The notes beneath the pieces were generated by a model. The model had not been told where the DNA came from, did no database searches, and saw only the letters and a list, made by a program, of their open reading frames with translations. This document shows positions 45,177 through 53,528 of a stretch of DNA of 64,000 nucleotides, piece by piece. The stretch spans positions 7,192,001 through 7,256,000 of the forward strand of contig AP026073.1 in the NCBI GenBank assembly GCA_024349765.1. Reading direction: 5' to 3'. The DNA comes from Streptomyces nigrescens (GTDB lineage: Bacteria > Actinomycetota > Actinomycetes > Streptomycetales > Streptomycetaceae). Position 1 is the first letter of the stretch, and every line of letters begins with the position of its first letter. The position numbers and the translations under genes were made by a program.

Positions 45177-47702
45177 TCAGGCGTCCTTGCTCAGGTTGGG
45201 ACCCGAACCGCCGGTCGCGGACTCGATCGGCGGGGCGTCCGGCAGGGCGGACTTCTCCTCGCCGCGGAAGGTGAACTTGGCACTGTCACCCTCGCCCTCG
45301 GTGTCGACGACCACGATGTGGCCCGGACGCAGCTCGCTGAAGAGGATCTTCTCCGAGAGGGCGTCCTCGATCTCGCGCTGGATCGTGCGGCGCAGCGGAC
45401 GGGCGCCGAGCACCGGGTCGTACCCGCGCTTGGCCAGCAGCGACTTCGCGGTGCCGCTGAGCTCGATGCCCATGTCGCGGTCCTTCAGCCGCTCGTCCAC
45501 CTTGGCGATCATGAGGTCGACGATCTGGATGATGTCGTCCTCGGTGAGCTGGTGGAAGACGACGGTGTCGTCCACACGGTTGAGGAACTCGGGGCGGAAG
45601 TGCTGCTTGAGCTCTTCGTTGACCTTGTTCTTCATCCGCTCGTAGCTGGACTTGGTGTCGCCCTGGGCCGCGAAGCCGAGGTTGAAGCCCTTGGAGATGT
45701 CCCGGGTGCCGAGGTTCGTCGTCATGATGATGACGGTGTTCTTGAAGTCCACGACCCGGCCCTGGGAGTCGGTCAGGCGACCGTCCTCCAGGATTTGCAG
45801 CAGCGAGTTGAAGATGTCCGGGTGGGCCTTCTCGACCTCGTCGAAGAGGACCACGGAGAACGGCTTGCGGCGCACCTTCTCGGTGAGCTGACCGCCCTCT
45901 TCGTAGCCGACGTAGCCGGGGGGCGAGCCGAACAGCCGGGAGACCGTGTGCTTCTCGCTGAACTCCGACATGTCGAGGGAGATCAGCGCGTCCTCGTCGC
46001 CGAACAGGAACTCCGCCAGCGTCTTGGACAGCTCGGTCTTACCGACACCGGACGGGCCGGCGAAGATGAACGAGCCACCGGGACGCTTGGGGTCCTTCAG
46101 GCCGGCACGGGTGCGCCGGATGGCCTGGGAGAGCGCCTTGATGGCGTCCTTCTGGCCGATGACGCGCTTGTGGAGCTCGTCCTCCATGCGCAGCAGACGC
46201 GAGGACTCCTCCTCGGTGAGCTTGAAGACCGGGATGCCGGTGGCCGTCGCCAGGACCTCGGCGATCAGCTCCTCGTCCACCTCGGCGACGACGTCCATGT
46301 CGCCGGCCTTCCACTCCTTCTCCCGCTTCGCCTTCGCGGACAGGAGCTGCTTCTCCTTGTCGCGCAGGCCCGCGGCCATCTCGAAGTCCTGCGAGTCGAT
46401 CGCGGACTCCTTCTCCCGGCGCACGTCGGCGATCTTCTCGTCGAACTCGCGCAGGTCCGGCGGCGCGGTCATCCGGCGGATCCGCATCCGGGAGCCGGCC
46501 TCGTCGATCAGGTCGATCGCCTTGTCCGGCAGGAAGCGGTCGGAGATGTAGCGGTCGGCCAGGGTGGCCGCGGCGACCAGCGCGGAGTCCGTGATGGACA
46601 CGCGGTGGTGCGCCTCGTAGCGGTCCCGCAGGCCCTTGAGGATCTCGATCGTGTGCGGCAGCGACGGCTCCGCGACCTGGATGGGCTGGAAGCGGCGCTC
46701 CAGGGCCGCGTCCTTCTCCAGGTGCTTGCGGTACTCGTCGAGCGTGGTGGCACCGATGGTCTGCAGCTCGCCCCGGGCCAGCATGGGCTTGAGGATGCTG
46801 GCGGCGTCGATCGCGCCCTCGGCGGCGCCCGCACCCACGAGGGTGTGGAGCTCGTCGATGAACAGGATGATGTCGCCGCGGGTGCGGATCTCCTTGAGGA
46901 CCTTCTTCAGGCGCTCCTCGAAGTCACCGCGGTAGCGGGAGCCGGCGACCAGGGCACCGAGGTCGAGGGTGTAGAGGTGCTTGTCCTTGAGGGTCTCGGG
47001 CACCTCGCCCTTGACGATGGCCTGGGCCAGGCCCTCGACGACCGCCGTCTTGCCGACGCCGGGCTCGCCGATGAGGACCGGGTTGTTCTTGGTACGGCGC
47101 GACAGCACCTGCATGACGCGCTCGATTTCCTTCTCGCGCCCGATGACCGGGTCGAGCTTGGTCTCGCGAGCGGCCTGCGTGAGGTTGCGGCCGAACTGGT
47201 CCAGGACGAGGGAGGTCGAGGGCGTGCCCTCGGCGGGGCCGCCGGCCGTGGCGGCTTCCTTGCCCTGGTAGCCGGAGAGCAGCTGGATGACCTGCTGCCG
47301 CACCCGGTTGAGATCGGCGCCCAGCTTCACGAGGACCTGGGCGGCGACGCCCTCGCCCTCGCGGATCAGGCCGAGCAGGATGTGCTCGGTGCCGATGTAG
47401 TTGTGGCCGAGCTGGAGGGCCTCGCGGAGCGACAGCTCCAGGACCTTCTTGGCACGGGGGGTGAAGGGAATGTGCCCGGACGGGGCCTGCTGGCCCTGAC
47501 CGATGATCTCCTCCACCTGCTGACGGACCGCCTCAAGCGAAATGCCGAGGCTCTCCAGGGCCTTTGCGGCGACACCTTCACCCTCGTGGATCAGGCCCAG
47601 GAGGATGTGCTCGGTGCCGATGTAGTTGTGGTTGAGCATCCGGGCTTCTTCCTGAGCCAGGACGACAACCCGCCGCGCGCGGTCGGTGAACCTCTCGAAC
47701 AT
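45177..47702 (-). CDS. clpC: ATP-dependent Clp protease ATP-binding subunit ClpC
   Basis: An 841-aa AAA+ unfoldase that feeds proteins to ClpP. The Clp N-domain repeats are at 1-150 ([32 protein letters not shown] twice). AAA-1 has Walker [10 protein letters not shown] near 211. The UVR-type middle region ([20 protein letters not shown]) is at about 420-457. AAA-2 has Walker [10 protein letters not shown] near 548 and the [15 protein letters not shown]alker B. It starts at the ATG at 47702. It is essential or near-essential in actinobacteria. Confidence 0.97.
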   Translation of the reverse strand: MFERFTDRARRVVVLAQEEARMLNHNYIGTEHILLGLIHEGEGVAAKALESLGISLEAVRQQVEEIIGQGQQAPSGHIPFTPRAKKVLELSLREALQLGHNYIGTEHILLGLIREGEGVAAQVLVKLGADLNRVRQQVIQLLSGYQGKEAATAGGPAEGTPSTSLVLDQFGRNLTQAARETKLDPVIGREKEIERVMQVLSRRTKNNPVLIGEPGVGKTAVVEGLAQAIVKGEVPETLKDKHLYTLDLGALVAGSRYRGDFEERLKKVLKEIRTRGDIILFIDELHTLVGAGAAEGAIDAASILKPMLARGELQTIGATTLDEYRKHLEKDAALERRFQPIQVAEPSLPHTIEILKGLRDRYEAHHRVSITDSALVAAATLADRYISDRFLPDKAIDLIDEAGSRMRIRRMTAPPDLREFDEKIADVRREKESAIDSQDFEMAAGLRDKEKQLLSAKAKREKEWKAGDMDVVAEVDEELIAEVLATATGIPVFKLTEEESSRLLRMEDELHKRVIGQKDAIKALSQAIRRTRAGLKDPKRPGGSFIFAGPSGVGKTELSKTLAEFLFGDEDALISLDMSEFSEKHTVSRLFGSPPGYVGYEEGGQLTEKVRRKPFSVVLFDEVEKAHPDIFNSLLQILEDGRLTDSQGRVVDFKNTVIIMTTNLGTRDISKGFNLGFAAQGDTKSSYERMKNKVNEELKQHFRPEFLNRVDDTVVFHQLTEDDIIQIVDLMIAKVDERLKDRDMGIELSGTAKSLLAKRGYDPVLGARPLRRTIQREIEDALSEKILFSELRPGHIVVVDTEGEGDSAKFTFRGEEKSALPDAPPIESATGGSGPNLSKDA

Positions 47703-47763
47703 CGTTAATCGCTCCTCAGAGCGGTCAGGCAGTTAGGGGTCGGTCCCCTCCCTGTCCTTCCGC

Positions 47764-47792
47764 ATGCTAGTCCCGCGGGGCGGGACAGCTCA
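47764..47792 (-). promoter_or_regulatory. 17-bp palindrome within a possible clpC promoter
   Basis: GTCCCGC-GGG-GCGGGAC spans 47770-47786. On the clpC strand a -10-like TAGCAT lies at 47764-47769, directly after it, so the palindrome would fill a 17-bp spacer. The matching -35 (TGAGCT) is weak. The palindrome could also be a leader hairpin. The remaining gap to 48200 holds no gene that I can support. Confidence 0.35.
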
Positions 47793-48200
47793 TTCCAACT
47801 GCCGACACCCGTCCGGATCACCCCCGCACCGGCGGGGAAATTTACTGCCGAACAGCTGACATCTGCTCCAACTCGATGGTGCGAGACGATGTTCCCGCAG
47901 GCCAGGCATATACGCCCTCCGCCACTACGCCCGTGGCGAACGCGCCCTTCCCCGACACGCCGCCCGCATCCCGCCGAAAGCCGGGCCGAGGCGCTTCGTG
48001 CGCCGGTCACACCGTCTCTTCCCACTGAGACTGTCTTACCCGCTGCCTCTGACACTCCATGCGGCGCGAGCCGCTTCCATCCGCTACGGGCGAACATCCA
48101 CGCGCTGCCGAAAGCCCCGCCACACCCTTTACGCGAGCACGTTCCGTATGCATGGCCACACCCACCGTAACTTCCGTGGTCGGGGGCAGTTGCACCGGGC

Positions 48201-48926
48201 ATGCCCCGCGTGCTCCCGCGCCTCCGCAGCCCGCACAGCCCGCACGATGCCTCCGGCCCGCCGGGTCCCCTCGGTCCGCTCGCCGCCGTCCGTCACCGGT
48301 ACGAGGACGGCATGGGGTGGCCGACGGCGCCCACGGAGCCGCTGGAGCTGCTGACCGGGGTGCGTTTCGACGTGCTGGAGATGCCGGCCGACGCCGGGAG
48401 CGCGGTGCTGCGGCGGTGGCCGCTACTGGGCCCGGTGGCGCTGCTGCGGCCGGGAGGCGACGCGAACCCTCCGGGTAACCGGCCGAAATTGCTCGTTCTC
48501 GTCGCGCCGGGCGGTGCCGAGGAACTCCCGGGAATCCTGGAATGGCTGGAGTGGGGCCCGCTGGCCGGGGATCTCACGGCGCGGGGGGCCGGCGGCCGGA
48601 TGCCCGCGCCGGCGTTCCCCTTCGGCCCCTCATCGCCTGCTGCATTCGGTTCGTGGGAGGCCGCGGTATGGGTGCGACCTCCCCGGACCGGGCACGAGGC
48701 GGAGAATTCCCTGCCCGCCACGGGGTTCGGGGCAGGAATCGGGGACGGTGGAGGCGTCCCCGACCTCGTACGGCTCGTGAGCGCGGCGGCGACGGAGTGC
48801 CACCGTGCCCGGTTGTTGCGTGCTCGTAATGCCCAATCGGACCGCGTGTGCGGAGATCAGGCGTTGGCCTTCTCGAATGCCTCGCGAATGTCGGCGGGGA
48901 CACGGCCGCGGTCATTGACGTTGTAG
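48201..48926 (+). CDS. hypothetical protein with primase/polymerase-like look, overlapping lsr2
   Basis: A 241-aa protein. I recall similar proteins between clpC and lsr2 in Streptomyces. It has GMGWPTAPTEPLELLTGVRF, a hydrophobic core LLGPVALLRPGG, LPGILEWLEWGPL and an end rich in Arg/Leu (VRLVSAAATECHRARLLRARN). Some relatives are annotated as bifunctional DNA primase/polymerase N-terminal-like, which I cannot confirm. Its last 70 bp overlap the 3' end of lsr2 on the other strand. The ATG at 48201 is the likeliest start. Confidence 0.6.
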   Translation: MPRVLPRLRSPHSPHDASGPPGPLGPLAAVRHRYEDGMGWPTAPTEPLELLTGVRFDVLEMPADAGSAVLRRWPLLGPVALLRPGGDANPPGNRPKLLVLVAPGGAEELPGILEWLEWGPLAGDLTARGAGGRMPAPAFPFGPSSPAAFGSWEAAVWVRPPRTGHEAENSLPATGFGAGIGDGGGVPDLVRLVSAAATECHRARLLRARNAQSDRVCGDQALAFSNASRMSAGTRPRSLTL

Positions 48927-49192
48927 CCGTTCTCCTTCGCCCAAGCGCGGATCTTCGCGGTGTCCTGGCTGCCGGCGGAAGCCGCCGCACGCGCCTTGCC
49001 GCGACCGCCGGAACGTCCACCGGTACGACGGCCGGCCTTCACGAAGTCCGCGAGCGACTCACGCAGCTTCTCGGCGTTGCTGTCGGAGAGGTCGATCTCG
49101 TAGGCCTTACCGTCGAGCGCGAACGTCACGGTCTCGTGGGCCTCGCCGCCGTCGAGGTCGTCGACAAGAAGAACCTGAACCTTCTGTGCCAC
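48857..49192 (-). CDS. lsr2: nucleoid-associated silencer Lsr2
   Basis: A 111-aa H-NS-like protein that binds AT-rich DNA and silences foreign genes, including specialised-metabolite clusters. The N-terminal oligomerisation part reads AQKVQVLLVDDLDGGEAHETV. The C-terminal DNA-binding part ends in IRAWAKENGYNVNDRGRVPADI with the AT-hook-like RGR. The GTG at 49192 with AAAGGGA upstream gives the standard length. Its promoter must lie in the relatively AT-rich 49193-49348. Confidence 0.96.
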   Translation of the reverse strand: MAQKVQVLLVDDLDGGEAHETVTFALDGKAYEIDLSDSNAEKLRESLADFVKAGRRTGGRSGGRGKARAAASAGSQDTAKIRAWAKENGYNVNDRGRVPADIREAFEKANA

Positions 49193-49348
49193 CGGTTTCC
49201 CTTTCATCGAATGCGGATTACGACGGAAAGCAAACCGCTTTTCCGGGAAAAACACAAACCCTTGGGTAGGGTTCACTTGCCCGCAGACCGGGGAACGCAT
49301 GCTTCCGTAGCCATGAGATAGGGGAGCGATTCGGACATAGAACACTCA

Positions 49349-49867
49349 TCACAGGTGCAGAAGCATCCGGCTGTTACCCAGGGTGTTGGGCTTCACTCGT
49401 TCGAGGCCGAGGAACTCGGCAACGCCCTCGTCATAGGAACGCAGCAGCTCGCTGTAGACATCACCGTCTACCGGGGCCTCGCCGATCTCGACGAAGCCGT
49501 GCTTGCCGAAGAAGTCGACTTCGAAGGTGAGACAGAAAATGCGCCGCACTCCGAGCCAGCGCGCGGTGGCCAGCAGCTTCTCCAGCACCTGATGACCCAC
49601 GCCGGCCCCCTTGAGCTGCGGGTCCACGGCCAGGGTGCGTACCTCCGCCAGGTCTTCCCACATCACGTGGAGTGCGCCGCAGCCGACGACCTCGGCGTCT
49701 TCGTCGCGCTCGGCGACCCAGAACTCCTGGATGTCCTCGTAAAGCGTGACGGTGGCTTTGTCGAGCAGGATCCCGTCGCGGGAGTAGGCGTCGATGAGAC
49801 GGCGTACGGCGGGGACATCGCCGGTCCTGGCGCGGCGGACGGTGAGGCCTTTTGAATGCGCGGGCAT
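49349..49867 (-). CDS. amino-acid N-acetyltransferase (GNAT; N-acetylglutamate-synthase-like)
   Basis: A 172-aa GNAT protein. It begins with the acetyltransferase pattern TVRRARTGDVPAVRRLIDAYSRDG, then EFWVAERDEDAEVVGCGALHVMW, and the acetyl-CoA loop VDPQLKGAGVGHQVLEKLL. Late conserved LTFEVDFFGKHGFVEIGEAPV fits the stand-alone ArgA-type N-acetylglutamate synthases of actinobacteria. It would supply the first step of arginine synthesis. The ATG at 49867 is clear. It lies upstream of lsr2 on the same strand but 156 bp away. Confidence 0.85.
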   Translation of the reverse strand: MPAHSKGLTVRRARTGDVPAVRRLIDAYSRDGILLDKATVTLYEDIQEFWVAERDEDAEVVGCGALHVMWEDLAEVRTLAVDPQLKGAGVGHQVLEKLLATARWLGVRRIFCLTFEVDFFGKHGFVEIGEAPVDGDVYSELLRSYDEGVAEFLGLERVKPNTLGNSRMLLHL

Positions 49868-49876
49868 GCCGGGACG

Positions 49877-50428
49877 CTATCGCCCCTTGCCGTCGGCGTT
49901 CGCCCCGGGTTCATCCCCTTCGCCGGATCCGCCTTCGCCGGCCGCTTCCGGTGGCGCGGGCGTCCGGTCTTCTTCCACGGGCCCGGCCTGTTCCGTCCGT
50001 TCGCCTTGTCCGGCGGCCTCTTGTGGACCTTCGGTGCCTTCCCGCTCTTCCGGGTCTTCCGCCGGCTCGTCGACCTGCACCATCCGTACGGCATCGCGCA
50101 GAGCCTGCCGTTGTTCCGGCGACATCATGCCGAAGAAGGCCACAAGTGCGGCGGCGGGGTTGTCGCTGGCGGACCACGCTTCGTTCATCAGTGCGGCGGC
50201 GTAGGCGGCGCGAGTGGAGACCGCCTCATATCGATAGGCGCGGCCTTCTGCTTCGCGGCGTACCCAGCCCTTCTGATGGAGGTTGTCCAATACGGTCATG
50301 ACCGTGGTGTAGGCGATCGACCGTTCCTTCTGGAGATCTTCCAGGACTTCTCGAACGGTGACCGGGCGGTTCCACTCCCAGACCCGCGTCATCACCGCGT
50401 CTTCCAGATCACCCAAGCGTCTCGGCAC
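49877..50428 (-). CDS. BlaI/MecI/CopY family transcriptional repressor
   Basis: A 183-aa regulator. The winged HTH is LGDLEDAVMTRVWEWNRPVTV, then REVLEDLQKERSIAYTTVMTVLDNLHQKGWVRRE, and the dimer helix is ALMNEAWSASDNPAAALVAFFGMMSPEQ. The last 60 residues are an acidic Pro/Glu/Gly-rich tail not seen in BlaI. A -10-like TATTGT (50435-50440 on this strand) lies 6-7 nt before the GTG at 50428, so the mRNA is probably leaderless. No BlaR-type protease gene is next to it; the GNAT gene is downstream by 9 bp. Confidence 0.88.
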   Translation of the reverse strand: MPRRLGDLEDAVMTRVWEWNRPVTVREVLEDLQKERSIAYTTVMTVLDNLHQKGWVRREAEGRAYRYEAVSTRAAYAAALMNEAWSASDNPAAALVAFFGMMSPEQRQALRDAVRMVQVDEPAEDPEEREGTEGPQEAAGQGERTEQAGPVEEDRTPAPPEAAGEGGSGEGDEPGANADGKGR

Positions 50429-50570
50429 ACAAGAACAATAGTGGGAGATGTCCAGAATGCCCGTTGATCTCGTTGCGTTTGGAGGAGGGAAAGCCGGAAA
50501 AGGAGGCGGCCCGGGACGCTCGGTCCCGGGCCGTGGGTGCGTGCGGGCCGCCGGTGCGGCGGCCGGCGGA

Positions 50571-50750
50571 TCAGGCGCCGTGCGCGGTGGGCTTCTGCCC
50601 CGGGGACTCGGCCCGGGCCAGCGCCGCGTCCACGGCGGCGTCCTCCTTGGACTTGTTCGCACCGCCCTGGCTCTTGATCATCGTCACGATCAGGCAGGTG
50701 AAGGCCACCGCCATCACGACGGGCGGGAGCAGGGCTGCGACGTAATCCAT
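50571..50750 (-). CDS. small single-helix membrane protein
   Basis: A 59-aa protein starting at the ATG at 50750, with AAGGAGG 9 nt upstream. One membrane helix (VAALLPPVVMAVAFTCLIVTMI) covers most of the first half. The rest is a hydrophilic Ala/Lys/Glu tail (SQGGANKSKEDAAVDAALAR). The Shine-Dalgarno match and protein-like composition support it. The function is unknown. Confidence 0.75.
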   Translation of the reverse strand: MDYVAALLPPVVMAVAFTCLIVTMIKSQGGANKSKEDAAVDAALARAESPGQKPTAHGA

Positions 50751-50810
50751 GGCGTATGGCCTCCTTATAGGGCGTAAGCCGCCGCGGGTACGCACCAGGG
50801 TACGCAGCAC

Positions 50811-51458
50811 TCAGGCGGTGCGGCTCTCCGGGGGCGGGGCGGGCTTGCGGCGGGGCGGGAAGACCTCGCCGGGGGTGGGGATGGGGCGGTCCGGGCGGGG
50901 GGCCTTCGGCCGCGGCTCGCGCTGCGGCTGCGCGGGCCGCTTGGGTTCGGGCTCCCGCGCGGGTTCCTGGTCCCGGCCGTTGCGGGCCCCTGAGCGGCCG
51001 CCAGGCAGCGCGCGGAGCCGCACCCGTACGGATTGTTCGGCCAGTTGCTCGCAGTGGCGCAGCAGGGCGCTGCGGCGCGCGTGTTCGGCCCCGCCGGCGC
51101 AGCGGGTGCGCAGCGCGCGCAGTGCGGCGAGGTCGTCGGGGCCGGGCACGTGCCCGGCGGCCAGCGCCTCCTTCAGCTGCCCGAGGTAGCCGGCGGCCGA
51201 GCCGGGCAGGGCGTCGCGGTAGCGGGCGAGGTCGGCCAGCAGGAAGGTGCGCAGCCGGCCGCCTTCGCGGACCGCCTCGTCGACCGCCTCGGCCAGCCGG
51301 AGGTATTCCTGGATGTCCCGGTCGCGCTCCGGCCCGGGAGTGCCGGGCGGGGCGGCGGAGGACGTCGTCGTCAGGGCATGGGCGAGGGCGCGACGGAGCA
51401 CACGCAACTCATCGGCGCTGAACGCCATGCCGCCGCGGGTTCCGTTTGGCATTGGCAT
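50811..51458 (-). CDS. hypothetical helical protein with basic Pro-rich tail
   Basis: A 215-aa protein. Residues about 11-150 are helical with no membrane segment (FSADELRVLRRALAHALTT, LRLAEAVDEAVREGGRLRTF, RYRDALPGSAAGYLGQLKEAL). The last 60 residues are Pro/Arg/Lys-rich. An ATG at 51428 (MAFSADELRVLRR) is an equally good start. I do not recognise a family. It is upstream of the small membrane protein on the same strand, separated by 60 bp, and the two may be cotranscribed. Confidence 0.7.
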   Translation of the reverse strand: MPMPNGTRGGMAFSADELRVLRRALAHALTTTSSAAPPGTPGPERDRDIQEYLRLAEAVDEAVREGGRLRTFLLADLARYRDALPGSAAGYLGQLKEALAAGHVPGPDDLAALRALRTRCAGGAEHARRSALLRHCEQLAEQSVRVRLRALPGGRSGARNGRDQEPAREPEPKRPAQPQREPRPKAPRPDRPIPTPGEVFPPRRKPAPPPESRTA

Positions 51459-51575
51459 GTGGCGACTTTACGACCGATTCCGACAAAACCGGCTTAATTC
51501 GTGAATGGTGGCGCGGCAGAACCCGACAGAACCGGTACGGCGGGCACGGGCGGCCGCCACCCGGGCCACCGGCTC

Positions 51576-52373
51576 CTAGGACCGGGCGACGTTCCGCTCG
51601 TAGACCAGGCGCAGCCCGATGAGGGTGAGCCAGGGCTCGTGCGCGTCGATCACCGAGGATTCGCCGAGGACCATGGGCGCGAGGCCGCCGGTGGCGATCA
51701 CGGTCACCTCGTCGGGGTCGTCGGCCAGCTCCCGCGCCATCCGGTGGACCACGCCGTCGACCTGGCCGGCGAAGCCGTAGAGGATGCCGGACTGCATCGC
51801 CTCGACGGTGTTCTTGCCGATCACGCTGCGCGGCCGGGCCAGTTCGATCTTGCGGAGCTGGGCGCCCTTGACGCCCAGCGCGTCCACGGAGATCTCGATG
51901 CCCGGCGCGATGACCCCGCCGACGTATTCGCCGCGCGCGCTGACCGCGTCGAACGTGGTGGCCGTGCCGAAGTCGACGACCACCGCGGGGCCGCCGTAGA
52001 GCTCCACCGCGGCCAGGGCGTTGATGATGCGGTCGGCGCCGACCTCCTTGGGGTTGTCCATGAGGATCGGCACGCCCGTCTTGACGCCCGGCTCGACCAG
52101 GACGGCGGGCACGTCGCCGTAGTAGCGGCGGGTGACCTCGCGCAGCTCGTGGAGGACCGAGGGCACCGTGGAGCAGATGGCGATGCCCTCGATGCCGTCG
52201 CCCAGGTCGTCGCCGAGCAGCGGGTGCATGCCCATCAGGCCCTGCAGCAGCACGGCGAGTTCGTCGGCGGTGCGGCGGGCGTCGGTGGAGATCCGCCAGT
52301 GCTCGACGATCTCCTCACCGTCGAAGAGCCCGAGGACGGTGTGGGTGTTGCCCACGTCAATGGTCAGCAGCAT
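51576..52373 (-). CDS. coaX: type III pantothenate kinase
   Basis: A 265-aa ASKHA-fold enzyme that phosphorylates pantothenate, the first step of CoA synthesis. The phosphate loop is LLTIDVGNTHTVLGLFDG at the start, with GADRIINALAA and VVVDFGTATTFDAVS (catalytic Asp) and GGVIAPGIEIS. It needs a monovalent cation and is not inhibited by CoA. It is the last gene of the leftward CoA/NAD operon and starts 5 bp after the nadC stop. Confidence 0.95.
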   Translation of the reverse strand: MLLTIDVGNTHTVLGLFDGEEIVEHWRISTDARRTADELAVLLQGLMGMHPLLGDDLGDGIEGIAICSTVPSVLHELREVTRRYYGDVPAVLVEPGVKTGVPILMDNPKEVGADRIINALAAVELYGGPAVVVDFGTATTFDAVSARGEYVGGVIAPGIEISVDALGVKGAQLRKIELARPRSVIGKNTVEAMQSGILYGFAGQVDGVVHRMARELADDPDEVTVIATGGLAPMVLGESSVIDAHEPWLTLIGLRLVYERNVARS

Positions 52374-52378
52374 GGCGG

Positions 52379-53464
52379 TCAGCGGTCCTCACGCGGCTCG
52401 GCGTCCCGGGAGCCGGCCTCCTCGCCGTCGTCCTCGCGGCCGCCGTCCTCCTCGCGCAGGTCCAGGCCGATGTCGAGGACCGGCGAGGAGTGCGTGAGCG
52501 CGCCCACCGCCAGGTAGTCGACGCCGGTCTCGGCGTAGGAGCGGGCGTTGGCGAGGGTGAGCCGGCCGGAGGACTCCAGCATCGCGCGGCCCGCGACCAG
52601 CTCGACGGCCTCCTTGGTCTGCTCCGGGGTGAAGTTGTCCAGCAGGATCAGGTCGGCGCCCTCGGCGAGGATCGGCGGGATCTGGTCGATCCGGTCGACC
52701 TCCACCTCGATCGGCACACCGGGGAACTCGGTCCGTACGGCGGTGAACGCCTCGGCCACCCCTCCCGCCGCGACGACGTGGTTGTCCTTGATCAGCGCGG
52801 CGTCCGACAGCGACATCCGGTGGTTGACGCCGCCGCCGCAGCGCACCGCGAACTTCTCCAGGGCGCGCAGTCCCGGCGTCGTCTTCCGGGTGTCGCGGAC
52901 CTTGGTCTTCGTCCCCTCCAGGACGTCCGCCCAGGCGCGGGTGGTGGTCGCGATGCCGGACAGCCGGCCCAGGATGTTGAGCGCGCTGCGCTCGGCGGTG
53001 AGCAGGTCGCGGGTGCGGGTGGTGACGCTCAGCAGCTTGGTGCCGGCCTCGACCCGGTCGCCGTCCTCGACGTGCCGCTCGACCGCGAACTCGTCGGTGC
53101 ACACGATGGACAGCACCGCCTCGGCGATCCGCAGACCGGCGACCGTGCCGGCCTCGCGGGCGGTGAAGTCGCCGGTGGCGACGGCGTCCTCGGGGACGGT
53201 GGCCACGGTCGTGACGTCCACGCCCTGGTCGAGGTCCTCCTCGATGGCGAGGTGCGCGAGGTCCTCGACCTGTACGGGGTCGAGCCCGGCGGCCACCAGG
53301 AGCGCGGCCAGATCGGGGTCGAGCCCGCAGGTCAGCGGGTCGAGCTCGTACGAGGCGTCGTCACCGCCACCACAGCCGCAGGCGTCGCCGCAGCCACCGG
53401 TGGGGGTGCCGCCGCTGGGCCCGCCGATCTGGAGGAGGGGGAGGTCGTCGGGGGTGCTGCTCAC
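52379..53464 (-). CDS. nadC: nicotinate-nucleotide diphosphorylase (carboxylating)
   Basis: A 361-aa quinolinate phosphoribosyltransferase. The core begins near residue 60 (LAIEEDLDQGVDVTTVATVP). Motifs include ERSALNILGRLSGIATTTR, KTTPGLRALEKFAVRCGGG, HRMSLSDAALIKDNH and EVEVDRIDQI. An unusual N-terminal extension carries GCGDACGCGGG, a Cys/Gly-rich stretch that could bind metal. The last 30 residues are acidic and disordered. The GTG start at 53464 includes the Cys-rich part; a later start is possible. Confidence 0.93.
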   Translation of the reverse strand: MSSTPDDLPLLQIGGPSGGTPTGGCGDACGCGGGDDASYELDPLTCGLDPDLAALLVAAGLDPVQVEDLAHLAIEEDLDQGVDVTTVATVPEDAVATGDFTAREAGTVAGLRIAEAVLSIVCTDEFAVERHVEDGDRVEAGTKLLSVTTRTRDLLTAERSALNILGRLSGIATTTRAWADVLEGTKTKVRDTRKTTPGLRALEKFAVRCGGGVNHRMSLSDAALIKDNHVVAAGGVAEAFTAVRTEFPGVPIEVEVDRIDQIPPILAEGADLILLDNFTPEQTKEAVELVAGRAMLESSGRLTLANARSYAETGVDYLAVGALTHSSPVLDIGLDLREEDGGREDDGEEAGSRDAEPREDR

Positions 53465-53528
53465 GGGATGGGCTCCGTCTTCGGGATGGGGTGGTCGGTG
53501 GGGGTCTTCGGGCGGGCGGCCCGGCGGG

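Noticed and set aside
44136..47708. Very long plus-strand open frame opposite clpC
   Set aside because: It is the antisense shadow of clpC; its composition follows the reverse complement of ClpC codons and it has no domain of its own.
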